DNA of 64,000 nt, from contig NC_069669.1 in the NCBI RefSeq assembly GCF_027244095.1, positions 5,358,501-5,422,500 on the forward strand, written 5' to 3'. The DNA is from Hemicordylus capensis. Taxonomy: Eukaryota > Chordata > Lepidosauria > Squamata > Cordylidae. This document shows positions 8,899-20,560 of the stretch, piece after piece (position 1 is the first letter of the stretch; the number at the start of each line of letters is the position of its first letter). The notes below the pieces were generated by a model. That model was not told the DNA's origin and ran no database searches. It saw only the letters and a program-made list of their open reading frames with translations. The translations under genes were made by a program, and so were the position numbers.

Positions 8899-9658
8899 GA
8901 GCCTGAACCGCTCTCCGAGCCTTCCTTCTTCCGTTCCTTGGTCCCGTGATCAGCGCACTAGTCTCCGAGTCCGCGGAGCCCCTCTGTGGGGCTGGGGGGT
9001 GGGGGTGGGACAGGCCCTACAGGTGCTGCACGCTGTCGAGGAAGGGCGGGGCGGGGGGCTCTCCCAAGGGAGTTTTGCGAGGGAGGGCCCCCTTGCAAAA
9101 GAGTGGCAGGACCCGTCCCGCCTCGACCCTCTTCAGAGCAGCAGCCTAGCGTGCCCCGCAAGCCTCCTTCCCAGGGCCCCGTCCCAAAAGGAAGAGGAGG
9201 GGGGTGGCTAGCTACCTTTGAGCCCCTTTCAAGGGTTAGTGCTGCTGCTGGTTGGATCAAGTGCAGGTGTGGGAGAAGGCGGAGCATGGACTGGGAGGAG
9301 GCTTAAAGAGGAGCCTGGGGAGGGGGCCGCCAGCCTCCATAGGAACATAAGCAGCTGCTATATACCGAGTCAGACTCTGAAGTAACTGCCATGTACTCGG
9401 TGGAATTGCTTCTGAATAAAGATGTGGAGGATCAGGCTGTTCTGGTTGTGTTTCTCGCTGGACCCCCAGTTGGACTCCCTCATCTTAGGGGAATGTTGTG
9501 TCATGTTGTAGACACCAAGGATCATCAGGAGGACCCTAGTTCTGGCTTATTGTGGCATGGGGACACGCCTTCCCCTGTGGCTGCCGAGTTGAGCTACAGC
9601 CAGGCCTCTTGGGGGGACGTGACTGAGGTGGCAGCAGCAGCAGCAGCAGCCACAGTGC

Positions 9659-10324
9659 AAATCAAATCTTTATTGTTACTGTCATTCGACCAGCAATACA
9701 CAAAGTACAAAAGCTTTACATCAAGCGGACTTGGTCAAATAAAGTAAGAAACTGTTGAAACATACAACAGAAACTGTTGAAACATACAACAGAACCATAA
9801 CACCTGAGTCCATCCATTACATAAAACAGAGGGCTCCATGCATTAGAATCATCTAAAATTTAACCCTATATCTTGCTTCTCCACATTTCTTATCCTAGTC
9901 TTATTAGCCAGAAAACAATACTTCGCCATGTTGTAAGATACTACATCCCAATGGTCTGTCAAAAGTAATTCCAGATAGAACTGCTCAGAACAACTGGGCT
10001 ATGCTGTTAAAAAAGGACTTAGATCTCTCTCCCACAAAGTTCGATAAAACTGACAACTCAAGATAACCTGGGCTGTTGACACCAATTCCGCAGAACCACA
10101 AGGGCAGACACGCTCCTTGCAGGGGATCTTACCGTATCTCCCCTCCTGGACAGCCGCTCCTAAGGCATTACGCCGGGCCAGCATCAGAGCCCTCCAGAAA
10201 CTAGGTACTAATATTTTATGAAGGTCTCTTGCTGGGCCAAAGGGTTCTGGAGGAACTGAAACCCACATTAATGTATTGGGACAGGTTCTGAGAAGAAATT
10301 CAAATATGAAGATTGCTCTACAGA
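9659..10324 (-). mobile_element. Non-LTR retrotransposon 3' end
   Basis: The minus-strand frame contains RRNALGAAVQEGRYGKIPCK and VCPCGSAE, the conserved C-terminal Cys region seen in the related plus-strand copy at 49340-49680. The 3' tail reads 'aataaagatttgatttgc'. The family is not assigned. Its duplicate is 57449-58112. Confidence 0.75.
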
Positions 10325-10590
10325 TTAAAGTAAAGTGTGCCGTCAAGTTGATTTCGACTCCTGGCACCCACAGAGCCCTCTGGTTGTCTTTGGTAGAATA
10401 CAGGAAGGGTTGACCATGGCCTCCTCTCACACAGTGTGAGATGATGCCTTCAAGCATCTTCCTAAATCGCTGCTGCCCGATATAGGTGTTTCCCATAGTC
10501 TGGGAAACATAGTTTGGGAAACATCCCAGTGGGGATTCGAAGCGGCAACCTTCTGCTTGTTAGTCGAGCGTTTCCCTGCTGTGCCACAGC
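10325..10590 (-). mobile_element. tRNA-derived SINE (Sauria/squamate type)
   Basis: The minus strand starts with a tRNA-related head (A-box-like 'tggcacagcaggg', B-box-like 'gcttcgaatcc') and continues through 'cacctatatcgggcagcag' to a 3' region reading 'ggagtcgaaatcaacttga'. It is inserted next to the LINE at 9659-10324. Its duplicate is 58113-58380. The family name is from memory. Confidence 0.75.
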
Positions 10591-11224
10591 GTTAGTCAAG
10601 TATTCTTGTTGGCCACTGGACTGTATAGAAGGAAGGGTGTCCACTGCAGACCAGAGAATAATGCGAGGAGGGGGGGCAGTTTCCTGAGGATGAAACACTA
10701 TTTATTGCCTAGAAATATGTCTGCAGTAATAGAGAGGAAACTGGGCCAGAAGCCATGCACCTGTCTGTGGCAGCAGCCTCAACCTGGCAAGAGCCCTGGA
10801 AGGGGTGAGCAGAGCCTGCCTGGTTTAGCAGAGAAGGGCAGAAAAGCAGGCGGCTGCTCAGACTCTTGAAGGGGTAGGTGGGTTACAGGATAGGTGGAAA
10901 CCCCAACACGACTGGATTGCTAGCAAAAATACAGAATTGTGAAGGATAAAAGTAACTGGGAAGAATAAAACACATGAGCTTGAGATGGGTAGTTTAAAGC
11001 ACTGCAACCTTCGATTCCCTGTTGGTGCTGGAATGACAACTCACAGCATCATCAGACTCACAGTTGTGGTTCAGTGGATGGAGAGTCAAGGTTACCTGCC
11101 CCTGGTCCAAGGGTGATAGGAGTCAAGGAGGTGGGGTTTCTGTGGGAAATAATACTCTGCACTCTTTGGAATAGGAGAGAATATTTTGGCGGATTATTCT
11201 AGGGAGGGGACCTGGAACCTAGAT

Positions 11225-11375
11225 GCTCTTCCCAGAGTGGCTCCATCTCCTAAGGGGAATATCTTACAGTGCTAACTCACTGAGTCTCCCATTCATATGC
11301 AACCAGGGTGGACCCTACTTAGCTAAGGGGACAAGTCATGCTAGCTACCACAAGACCAGCTCTCTTTCAATTGAT
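11225..11375 (-). mobile_element. 5S rRNA-derived SINE, 5' part
   Basis: The minus strand contains 'agctaagtagggtccaccc', 'ctggttgcatatgaatggg' and the early body. The tail half is missing. Its duplicate is 59015-59165. Confidence 0.75.
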
Positions 11376-11444
11376 CAATTTACTTGAAAATTGGAATTTA
11401 GTTGGATTTTCTTTGTGGTTTTTTTTAGAAAATATTTTAAAGGA

Positions 11445-11447
<3 letters not shown>

Positions 11448-11502
<55 letters not shown>
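11448..11502. repeat. (CA)n microsatellite
   Basis: About 55 bp of CA repeats; the paralogous tract (59238-59282) is about 45 bp. Confidence 0.95.
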
Positions 11503-11503
<1 letters not shown>

Positions 11504-11519
11504 AGGACAGTCAGAATTC

Positions 11520-11670
11520 TGAAATTCTCCGGGAGAGAGGCAGAAGCGTGGGTTGTGTCGTCCTCCAGGCCCTTTCCGCGCCGAGGGGACCAGTTCGAAG
11601 GGGCCAAGGGCTCCGAGGCTGGCCAGGCTTGTAGGCCGACTCCCCTCCCCGCCTGACCCCAGCGGCAGCA
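11520..11670 (-). repeat. Relic of a B-type gene 3' flank
   Basis: The sequence from 'gagaggcagaagcgtggg' to 'ctcccctccccgcctgaccc' matches the 3' flank of gene B (23590-23700). No exon follows: the homology breaks at about 11670. Its duplicate is 59300-59450. Confidence 0.65.
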
Positions 11671-11769
11671 GTTTGGGACAAAGCAATTGCTCTGCAAGGG
11701 AAAGGGGGCGTGATGTGGCCCTATGCCTTTTCCTTCTCTGTACACACAGGCTGTGTAGCCTATTGCACG

Positions 11770-13150
11770 ACATTTAGAAGCCTACACAGACTGGGGGGAG
11801 ATCCCCTCAGAACTGAACTCCTGATACACTCTTGCAAAACAATGTTTAGTCTTTGGTGAAGACTCTGTGGAGAGTAACAGTGGGGTTTGCGGGAAGCATC
11901 TCTGGTGGAAACGGGGTTCTGGGCTTGAGAGGTGCCAGGCAAAAACCTGACTTTTCTCGTTCTTACCAGCCACTTCTTTACGCCATCTAACATAATATAA
12001 TTTGTGCATGGCTTCAGTTTTTGAAATACACAAATGTTCTTTTAGAACTACTCCATTTGCTTGTTTGAAACTGAATGTTTTGTGTCTGGTTACATCTTTT
12101 GAAAAGCCCAGAGAGCAAAAGGGGAACTGTTCTGCCTACAACTCAGGCAAAGGGGCATGTTTTTAAAGTTGTGGTGCTCTAGTCTGATATTAAGCAGGGG
12201 GAAGTGTTTGTCCCTTTTCAGCCCAGTATAGCATGTCTTCAGTGGCTATTGCTGCTGTCTCCATCTTCCCCCCTGCCACCCCAAGCCCCACTGTAAGCTC
12301 TTTGGGGCAAGGAACAATTTTCTCATACTTTGTGAACATTGCTTTCAGAGCATTCTTGTGTGTAGAAAACCGGGATATAAACACATTTTTATTATAAACC
12401 GATAACTTCCAGAAGTTCTTAGCAGTGGAAACGGCAGCTCAAGCATCTCTTCATGACAGATATGCGGGGAGTTAAAATGGAGGATCAATATCAGCTGAGA
12501 TGGCCTCAAAAACAGTACAAGAGCTGTTGCTGAAGCAATATTTATTCCAATGTAGAGGACACATCTTTTTCAAGGAATCTCTTCACTTGACTGCCTGAGA
12601 GAAATGTGTCAAGAACACATCTCTCTCAGGCAGTCGAGTGAAAACAAGCCTTGGAAAATATATACTATCGAAACACATAAAAATAAATGTCTTCAGATGC
12701 AGGGGTCCCCCTGTTCCCTTGTGGAGTGGGTAGATTGGGCAAAAGAGCCTGCCAGTATCTGTGGGAGCTCTTTTTCTCCTCAGCTGCCCCCAAATCCTTC
12801 CAGTCAGGCTGCTGTAGGGTTGCCCACTCCAAACTGGGGTCTCTAGGAATGGGTACTGTGGAGAAATATTGGAGAAAATAATATCTCCAGGAACGATTTC
12901 TTGTCAGAAAGAGTTGCTAACTCTGGTGTGTGCCTTGTAGGTAGGGGAGCTTGGAGAGAAATGAATGGACACTGTGGAGAAATATTGAAGGGAATAGGCA
13001 CCCTGAGCAGTATTGCACTGTGGGCGTGGGGTATAAATATTTCAAATAATAAGAATAAAATAATAACTCCAGGAACGATTCCTGTCAGAAAGAGTTGCTA
13101 ACTCGGGCCAGTCATGGCCTGAGAATTGCAGATTGAAAGAGGTGAAACTT
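11770..13150. other. Intergenic, no gene seen
   Basis: AT-rich to neutral DNA. At 12290-12400 'gtaagctctttggggcaagg' and 'ccgggatataaacac' look like an old LINE 3' end. A strong hairpin lies at 12582-12642. I see nothing else of note. Confidence 0.5.
12582..12642 (+). other. 28-bp hairpin (miRNA-like or foldback)
   Basis: The arms 12582-12609 and 12615-12642 pair over 28 positions with one A-C mismatch and one U-G wobble around a 5-nt loop. A second short stem (CAAGG with CCTTG) extends it outward. It is preserved in the duplicate at 60363-60423. No transcription evidence is visible. Confidence 0.7.
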
Positions 13151-13301
13151 GGTTCAGTTTGGGGGGGGGGGGGGGCGGTAAAAGCGGGAAAGGCCATTAG
13201 AGTTGGGCATTCCCCCTCCCCCCACCCATTTTCCCTCAGCAGCCCTCTTTTTTCTTTAACGGCTCTGTCAAGTCTCCGCGCGCAAACTTTGGTCGGTCGT
13301 T

Positions 13302-13440
13302 GATTGGCTGGCTGCTGGTTATGCCACTCCAGGACTAGACAGCACGAGCCTGCTTGCTCGCCGTTGATTGGCCAGCTTCTGGCTCCGCCCAGGCAACTGG
13401 ACAATTTCTGCTTGTCTCCTCGCATTTTGAATTTAGGCGC
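13302..13440 (+). promoter_or_regulatory. CCAAT/CHR-type promoter candidate
   Basis: Two inverted CCAAT boxes (GATTGGC at 13302-13308 and 13366-13372) lie 64 bp apart. A GC box (CTCCGCCC, 13383-13390) and a CHR-like TTTGAA (13426-13431) follow, in CpG-rich DNA with no TATA box. Paired NF-Y sites with a CHR are typical of cell-cycle-regulated genes. A good splice acceptor, 'ctcactctcgtttcag', ends at 13624. The gene it might drive is not identified. Its duplicate is 61082-61211. Confidence 0.45.
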
Positions 13441-14983
13441 CTGACGTGGAGGGAGGCTCGAGGGAGAGGGCCTCAGTGTCGCCTCAAGGCGCGAGCAGGG
13501 ACGCCGGCAGGGGTGGAAAGCCAAGGCGGGCCGCTAGCCCAAGGCCCCTCCGTTGCAATGTATTGCGCCCCCCCCACACACACACTCTCAGTGGCATGCC
13601 TTCTTTTTCTCACTCTCGTTTCAGCCTCGCGAAGCAGCACTGAGAGAACGAGCAAGGAGCCCCACGAGAGTCGCGCATGCTGGAAGGGGGATTGTTGAGA
13701 GGATTTCTAGAGCTCCCCACACAGCTCTGAGAGGCAGCTTCCCCTGGGAGATAGGGGCTGCCTCAAAAGAGCACCTTGGTGCTTCAGTGGCAACGTGGTA
13801 GCCTGTAAATGTACCCCCAACCCTGTGAGGAGGCTCCTTTGTCTGGACGGTGGTGGCTCCTTAAAAGAGCCTTTAAATTGTTAATAGCAATTCTGTGGCT
13901 GGCCTTGGGTGTTTCCAGGGTTTTATTATGGATAGCTTCCCACTCCCATTATCTCTGTATGCTGCTTGGAATATTGTTTAAATACAAACTTATAATATTT
14001 GTAAAAAGTAAAACTAAAATAGGCTTTAAATAGGATAAAATCAAATAAGAAGAGAATAAAATCCTGAATAGGATAAAATATAAAAAATAGTGAGCTTGTG
14101 CAGTATAATAAAGGAAATATAGGTTATTAATATAACAGGGAAAGTTAACAGAAAAGTGAAGCATTCTAAAAGCAGGTTAGGTATTTTAGAACAATTAGTG
14201 TATTAAAATAATATTCAAAGTAGCATATAGAAATAATGAAAAAAGTATATCCATAATAAAAGCCTGAAACCCCAGAAAGCACAGAATTTATTCCTCAAAG
14301 CAGTCCCTAAGATGGCTTGGCTGTAGCCCCTCACAGCCAGATTGGATGCCCTGACACACATTGCTCAGAGCAGCCCACAAAGGAGCTAGAACATGACTTG
14401 CTTATATGGACTCCATGTTTTTGCTTTGAATAACCCTTAATTTAGCTAGAGAATAGCTTTCTCATTCTAGACTGTATCGCATTGTTCTACATGGCCTCAC
14501 TAAGTTGCAGTGTGCCTTTCTCCTAGATCTTACACTTTCCCTCTAAGGATCCCCTCATTTAGCTGGTGAGTGTTGATGTACAAACCTTTCTGTGTTTACT
14601 TTTCATGCTCTGAATATTGGTGAGATGGCATATCTGACTTGCACAGATGATCAGCTTGGTCTGCCCTGCTGATGGAGGAAGCAAGGATAGTGGAAATGCA
14701 GCATCCTTGACCTCTTCAAGCAGTGTGGTGTGCTGACCAGGCTTGGCTGGCTGAAGGGACATGGTGATAAGGCAAGGGAACAAGTCCTGAAGGATTAAGA
14801 TTTGAGGTTTGGTTCTCCTTCTTTATTTATGACATTTATATGCTGCTCTGTCCAAACAGGTCTCAGTGTCTCAATCGTGGATCGGGCTCCTTGATGAACA
14901 AAGATGTTCTTCAATAAACCATTCAAAAGAAAGTAAAGAGTAAAGGTCTTAAAACTTATGAAGCTTTTTTTGTTGTTGTTTAG

Positions 14984-15103
14984 GAGGAAAAGGGGAGAAA
15001 AGACAAAGCAGTACAGAAGGAGGAAGAAAAACAAGCAGAAACGAGAAACAAGAGGAATAAAAAAGGAAGAAATAGGAGGAGGGATTGATTTTAAAGATGC
15101 TTG
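14984..15103 (+). other. Exon-like basic/acidic repeat, first unit
   Basis: After the acceptor-like 'ttgttgttgtttag' an open segment of 39 codons starts EEKGRKDKAVQKEEEKQA and stops at TGA. VQKEEE(E/K)QA is conserved with the later units at 15519 and 18143. It may be a transcribed exon or a repeat remnant. Confidence 0.3.
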
Positions 15104-15518
15104 ACAGAAGAATCAGGCAGGTTCTGCTTCTACAAACTAGAAGGCTTAATTGCTGACTTCCTCTCTGCCATGCATAACTCCTGAGTTCCTGGAGCCTGGC
15201 TTGATTGTGCTGGACTCAAGGTACTTAAGAACCTATGAAAATGTGGGAACATGTCCTTGGTGGCCATACACGTGGGAGACTCTAACAGGGCTGGTGTGTG
15301 GCTATCTACTGCAGGACTTCACGTCTTGGCCCTGGGGAGACCTACAATTGTGGGAGCGTGGCCTCTTTTTGATTATTACTATTATTACATTTCTAGCCCG
15401 CTCTTCTTCCCAGGAGCTCTTCTAGCCCGCTCTTCTTCCCAGGGTCCTCCAGAAGCCCTTCTAAAGATGGGAAAGTGTCAAGCTCTGGAAAGTGACGAGG
15501 CTTTTTTCCTTTCTTTAG

Positions 15519-15641
15519 AAGGCAACGGGGGAGCAAGGACAGAAGAAAGAGGTGCAGAAGGAGGAAGAGGAACAAGCAGGAAGGCGCCAGCGGAGGAGAC
15601 GTGAAAAGAAGCAGGAGGAGACCGGCTCTCCAGGAGCTTAG
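15519..15641 (+). other. Exon-like Lys/Arg/Glu-rich unit
   Basis: After 'cctttctttag', 40 codons starting KATGEQGQKKEVQKEEEEQA and rich in RRQRRRR end at TAG. It is identical at 18143-18265 and 63299-63421, and VQKEEE(E/K)QA matches 14984-15103. A related version at 16615-16720 contains GEKGQKKEV. Coding status is unproven. Confidence 0.35.
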
Positions 15642-15889
15642 CAGAAGAAACGGGCAGGCTGTGCTTCCACCGGGCGGACGGCTTCATTTCGCTCCCTCTC
15701 TCGGCCACTGATCACTCTGCGTGGGGCTGCAGCTGGCCTTGCAGCGTGGCATTCCTGGTGCTGGACTTCATGTCTTTGCACTCAGGAGCCCTGACAGGGG
15801 TGGGAGTGCGGCCTTCTCAGGCCGCCCTGAATCTCTCTGCACCGAGTCCCTTGCCATTGGGTGGGAGGTGGCTTGCTCCTGCTGGACCT

Positions 15890-16290
15890 GAAGTATGTGC
15901 GCTGAGCCGCCCCTGGATGGGACTGGGGGTATTGCTTTTTCGCGCCACTGCTTTCTGTATGTGCGCTGAGCTGCCCCTGGGTAGGCTGGCCTGGGGGTGT
16001 TGCTTCCTCGCGCCGAGCCTTAGAGGTATGTGCGCTGAGCCGCCCCTGGTCGGGGCTGGGGGCGTTAGCTTTCTCACGCCGAGCTTGATGCCATGTGCGC
16101 TGAGCCTGCCCCTGGCTGGGCTCAGCTTGGGGGTGTTGCTTCCTCTCGCGCCGAGCCTTCGGGTATGTGCGCTGAGCCGCCCCGGGCTGGGGCTGGGAGC
16201 GTTGCTTTGTGCTGCCAGGCCTTATGTCTCTGCACTGAGCCGCCCCAGTGAGGGCTGGGGGCGTTGCTTCCTCTCGCCACGAGCTTCACG
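15890..16290 (+). repeat. 63-71-bp degenerate minisatellite
   Basis: Six monomers around 'tgtgcgctgagccgcccctgg' followed by 'gctgggggcgttgcttcctc', with starts at about 15896, 15959, 16029, 16094 and 16165. It repeats at 18520-18915 and 63675-64000. Monomer lengths are not all multiples of three. Confidence 0.88.
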
Positions 16291-18063
16291 TCTTTGCTCT
16301 GAGAAGCCCCTCATTTGGCCAGGGGGTGGCTCTCTCCAAGCCTTGCTGCCTGACTTTGCCCTTCATGCTCCCAGTGGTGTTGAGCTGGCCACTCCGGCCT
16401 GCCCACGGAGCAAGCTCGGGACGGTAGAAGTGTGGCCTCCCAGACCTCTTCCAGCAGCAGCAGCAGCCTCTGCTGGCTGAAGGCACACGCCTGACGCTTG
16501 GTGTGCTCACGCTCCTCCTTGGCTTGGGCTCTTGCGTGAGCAGGGCTGCTCCTCAAGAAGGCCTTCTGAAGAGGGAAAAGAGTCAAGAGCTGCGAGAAGC
16601 TGATCTCTTGCCTTGGGAGGCAAAGGAGAGAAAGGGCAGAAGAAAGAAGTGCCGCAGGCTGGCGAAAGAGAAGCCGCAAGGAGCAACAGGAGGAGACCTG
16701 GACGGGGAAGAAGGAGGCGGAGAAGACTGGCTCTCAAGCAGCTTCACAGAAGGAAGAAGGGGGAGCTTCCGCTCCCACCAGCTGGAGGGCCTCATTGCTG
16801 CCCTTCTCTCTGCTCCGTCTCCCTGAGTAGCCACTGGTTTGGGAGGGGCGTGGACAGAACAGGATGGACTCGGTGTCCATCCGCTCAGTGGCCCTTTCTT
16901 GAACTGGGCTGCGGCTTTCTCGTGCTGGACTTCATGTCTCTGCACTTGGGGAGCCCTACAAATAGTGAGAGGGTGGCCCTCATAGGGGCCATCCAAGGGG
17001 CAGCCCCTATTTCAGCTGAGCTGTGGCTTTCTCGGGCTGGACTTTATGTCTTTGCACTGGGGAGCCCTACGACTGTGGGAAGTGTCTGTATACTGGAGAA
17101 CTCCTGATTTGTCTGGGGGCGTGTTTCTCGTGCTGGACTTCACGTCTCTGCACTGGGGAGCCCTACAAATAGTGAGAGCGTGGCCCTCGTAGGGGCCGTA
17201 CACGGAGCAGCCCCCATTTCGGCTGAGGTGTGGCTTTCTCGTGCTGGACTTCACGTCTTTGCACTGCGGAGCCCTACAATTGTGGGAGCGTGGCCTCTTT
17301 TTGATTATTATTATTTTGACATTTCTAGCCCGCTCTTCTTCCCAGGAGCCCAAAGCGGTGTACTGCATACTTGTTTCCCCCCCGTCCCACAACAACCCTG
17401 TGAGTAGGTTAGGCTGAGAGAGAAGCGACTGGCCCAGAGTCACCCAGCTAGTAGCATGGCTGAATGGGGATTTGGACTCGAGTCTCCCCGGTCCTAGTAA
17501 ACTAGGGAACCCCTGATTTGGCTGTGGTGCCGGTTTCACGTGCTGGACTTCACGTCTTTGCACTGGGGAGCCCTACAATGGTAAGAGTATGGCCATCGTA
17601 GTGGCTGTATACTGGGGACCCCCGATTTGGCCGGGGAGCGGCTTTCTCATGCTGGACTTCACGTCCTGGCCCTGGGGAGCCCCGAAAGCGGTGGGAGTAT
17701 GTCCTCCCCAGACGAGCCTGAGTGTCTGTATGCTGCGTGGCTGCTCATTTATCCGCAGGGTGCCGTTCCTCGCTGCGTGACTTCGCCCTTCATCTTGCGA
17801 GTGGTGATGAGTTGGCATCTCCCAACTGCCCCGTCCCTAGTCTTCAGCTTGGCGCGCCCTGCCCACGGAGAAAGCCAGGGACGGTGGAAGTGCGGCATCC
17901 ATGACCTCTTCAAGCAGCGTGGTGTGCCGAGGAGCGGGCCCTGCTGGCTGGCTGAAGAAGGCACACGGTGAGTGGTCTCCGGTCGGGCCGGGAGACGCGG
18001 CCCGAAGCCTTGCGCTTTGAGGTCTCCTTCTCCTTGGCTTGGGCTCTTGGATGGACAGGGCTC

Positions 18064-19697
18064 CCGGGTCCTCCAGAAGCCCTTCTAAAGAGGGGAAAGT
18101 GTCAAGCTCTGGAAAGTGACGAGGCTTTTTCCCTTTCTTTAGAAGGCAACGGGGGAGCAAGGACAGAAGAAAGAGGTGCAGAAGGAGGAAGAGGAACAAG
18201 CAGGAAGGCGCCAGCGGAGGAGACGTGAAAAGAAGCAGGAGGAGACCGGCTCTCCAGGAGCTTAGCAGAAGAAACGGGCAGGCTGTGCTTCCACCGGGCG
18301 GACGGCTTCATTTCGCTCCCTCTCTCGGCCACTGATCACTCTGCGTGGGGCTGCAGCTGGCCCTGCAGCGTGGCATTCCTGGTGCTGGACTTCATGTCTT
18401 TGCACTCAGGAGCCCTGACAGGGGTGGGAGTGCGGCCTCCTCAGGCCGCCCTGAATCTCTCTGCACCGAGTCCCTTGCCATTGGGTGGGAGGTGGCTTGC
18501 TCCTGCTGGACCTGAAGTATGTGTGCTGAGCCGTCCCTGGATGGGACTGGGGGTATTGCTTTTTCGCGCCACTGCTTTCTGTATGTGCGCTGAGCTGCCC
18601 CTGGGTAGGCTGGCCTGGGGGTGTTGCTTCCTCGCGCTGAGCCTTAGAGGTATGTGCGCTGAGCCGCCCCTGGTCGGGGCTGGGGGCGTTAGCTTTCTCA
18701 CGCCGAGCTTGATGCCATGTGCGCTGAGCCTGCCCCTGGCTGGGCTCAGCTTGGGGGTGTTGCTTCCTCTCGCGCCGAGCCTTCGGGTATGTGCGCTGAG
18801 CCGCCCCGGGCTGGGGCTGGGAGCGTTGCTTTGTGCTGCCAGGCCTTATGTCTCTGCACTGAGCCGCCCCAGTGAGGGCTGGGGGCGTTGCTTCCTCTCG
18901 CCACGAGCTTCACGTCTTTGCTCTGAGAAGCCCCTCATTTGGCCAGGGGGTGGCTCTCTCCAAGCCTTGCTGCCTGACTTTGCCCTTCATGCTCCCAGTG
19001 GTGTTGAGCTGGCCACTCCGGCCTGCCCACGGAGCAAGCTCGGGACGGTAGAAGTGTGGCCTCCCGGACCTCTTCCAGCAGCAGCAGCCGCCTCTGCTGG
19101 CTGAAGGCACACGCCTGACGCTTGGTGTGCTCACGCTCCTCCTTGGCTTGGGCTCTTGCGTGAGCAGGGCTGCTCCTCAAGAAGGCCTTCTGAAGAGGGA
19201 AAAGAGTCAAGAGCTGCGAGAAGCTGATCTCTTGCCATGGGAGGCAAAGGAGAGAAAGGGCAGAAGAAAGAAGTGCCGCAGGCTGGCGAAAGAGAAGCCG
19301 CAAGGAGCAACAGGAGGAGACCTGGACGGGGAAGAAGGAGGCGGAGAAGACTGGCTCTCAAGCAGCTTCACAGAAGGAAGAAGGGGGAGATTCCGCTCCC
19401 ACCAGCTGGAGGGCCTCATTGCTGCCCTTCTCTCTGCTCTGTCTCCCTGAGTAGCCACTGGTTTGGGAGGGGCGTGGACAGAACAGGATGGACTCGGTGT
19501 CCATCCGCTCAGTGGCCCTTTCTTGAACTGGGCTGCGGCTTTCTCGTGCTGGACTTCATGTCTCTGCACTTGGGGAGCCCCACAAATAGTGAGAGGGTGG
19601 CCCTCATAGGGGCCATCCAAGGGGCAGCCCCTATTTCAGCTGAGCTGTGGCTTTCTCGGGCTGGACTTTATGTCTTTGCACTGGGGAGCCCTACAAC
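18064..19697 (+). repeat. 2.62-kb tandem duplication, copy 2
   Basis: Second copy of 15440-17073. The few differences seen in the long open frame (18370-19104 versus 15746-16480) mostly change amino acids, so there is no sign of purifying selection on it. Confidence 0.93.
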
Positions 19698-20560
19698 TGT
19701 GGGAGCGTGGCCTTCTTGGTGTCTGTATACTGGAGAAGCCCGGATTGGTCTGGGGAGTAGCCTTCTCGTGCTGGACTTTACGTCTTTGCACTGGGGAGCC
19801 CTACAAATAGTGAGAGGGTGGCCCTCATAGGGGCCATCCAAGGGGTAGCCCCTATTTCAGATGAGCTGTGGCTTTCTCGGGCTGGACTTTATGTCTTTGC
19901 ACTGGGGAGCCCTACAAATAGTGAGAGGGTGGCCCTCATAGGGGCCATCCAAGGGGCAGCCCCTATTTCAGCTGAGCTGTGGCTTTCTCGGGCTGGACTT
20001 TATGTCTTTGCACTGGGGAGCCCTACGACTGTGGGAAGTGTCTGTATACTGGAGAACTCCTGATTTGTCTGGGGGCGTGTTTCTCGTGCTGGACTTCACG
20101 TCTCTGCACTGGGGAGCCCTACAAATAGTGAGAGGGTGGCCCTCATAGGGGCCATCCAAGGGGCAGCCCCTATTTCAGCTGAGGTGTGGCTTTCTCGGGC
20201 TGGACTTTATGTCTTTGCACTGGGGAGCCCTACAAATAGTGAGAGGGTGGCCCTCATAGGGGCCATCCAAGGGGCAGCCCCTATTTCAGCTGAGGTGTGG
20301 CTTTCTCGGGCTGGACTTTATGTCTTTGCACTGGGGAGCCCTACGACTGTGGGAAGTGTCTGTATACTGGAGAACTCCTGATTTGTCTGGGGGCGTGTTT
20401 CTCGTGCTGGACTTCACGTCTCTGCACTGGGGAGCCCTACAAATAGTGAGAGGGTGGCCCTCATAGGGGCCATCCAAGGGGCAGCCCCTATTTCAGCTGA
20501 GCTGTGGCTTTCTCGTGCTGGACTTTGTCTTTGCACTGGGGAGCCCTACAACTGTGGGAG
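19560..20560 (+). repeat. 318-bp higher-order repeat of 111- and 96-bp monomers
   Basis: 'ctacaaatagtgagag' starts at 19801, 19912, 20119, 20230 and 20437, giving spacings of 111, 207, 111 and 207. The unit is 111+111+96 = 318 bp. All periods are multiples of three, and a frame reading SRAGLYVFALGSPT repeats until a stop in the 96-bp monomer. Confidence 0.92.

Larger units (their letters stand above)
8611..16220. repeat. Segmental duplication, copy 1 (pair of 56388-64000)
   Basis: Collinear with 56388 to the window end at an offset of about 47,780, with only scattered substitutions and small indels, for example a (CA)n tract of 55 versus 45 bp. It starts just upstream of the last exon of gene E, so the second copy carries only that exon (relic G). 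The second copy runs off the right edge. Confidence 0.95.
15440..17073 (+). repeat. 2.62-kb tandem duplication, copy 1
   Basis: Matches 18064-19697 at a constant offset of 2624 with few substitutions. Part of it recurs at 63220-64000. Confidence 0.93.

Noticed and set aside
9391-9747. 118-codon open frame (start MYSVELLLNK), also at 57181
   Set aside because: It runs into the tail of the adjacent LINE, has a poly-Ala stretch from a CAG run and no splice or promoter signals. Both copies come from one recent duplication.
12582-12642. Hairpin as a rho-independent terminator
   Set aside because: The genome is eukaryotic and no T tract follows. A foldback or miRNA-like origin is more plausible.
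15746-16480. 244-codon open frame, also open at 18370-19104
   Set aside because: It spans the 63-71-bp minisatellite, the differences between copies mostly change amino acids, and it lacks splice or promoter context. Openness is explained by recent duplication and GC-rich composition.
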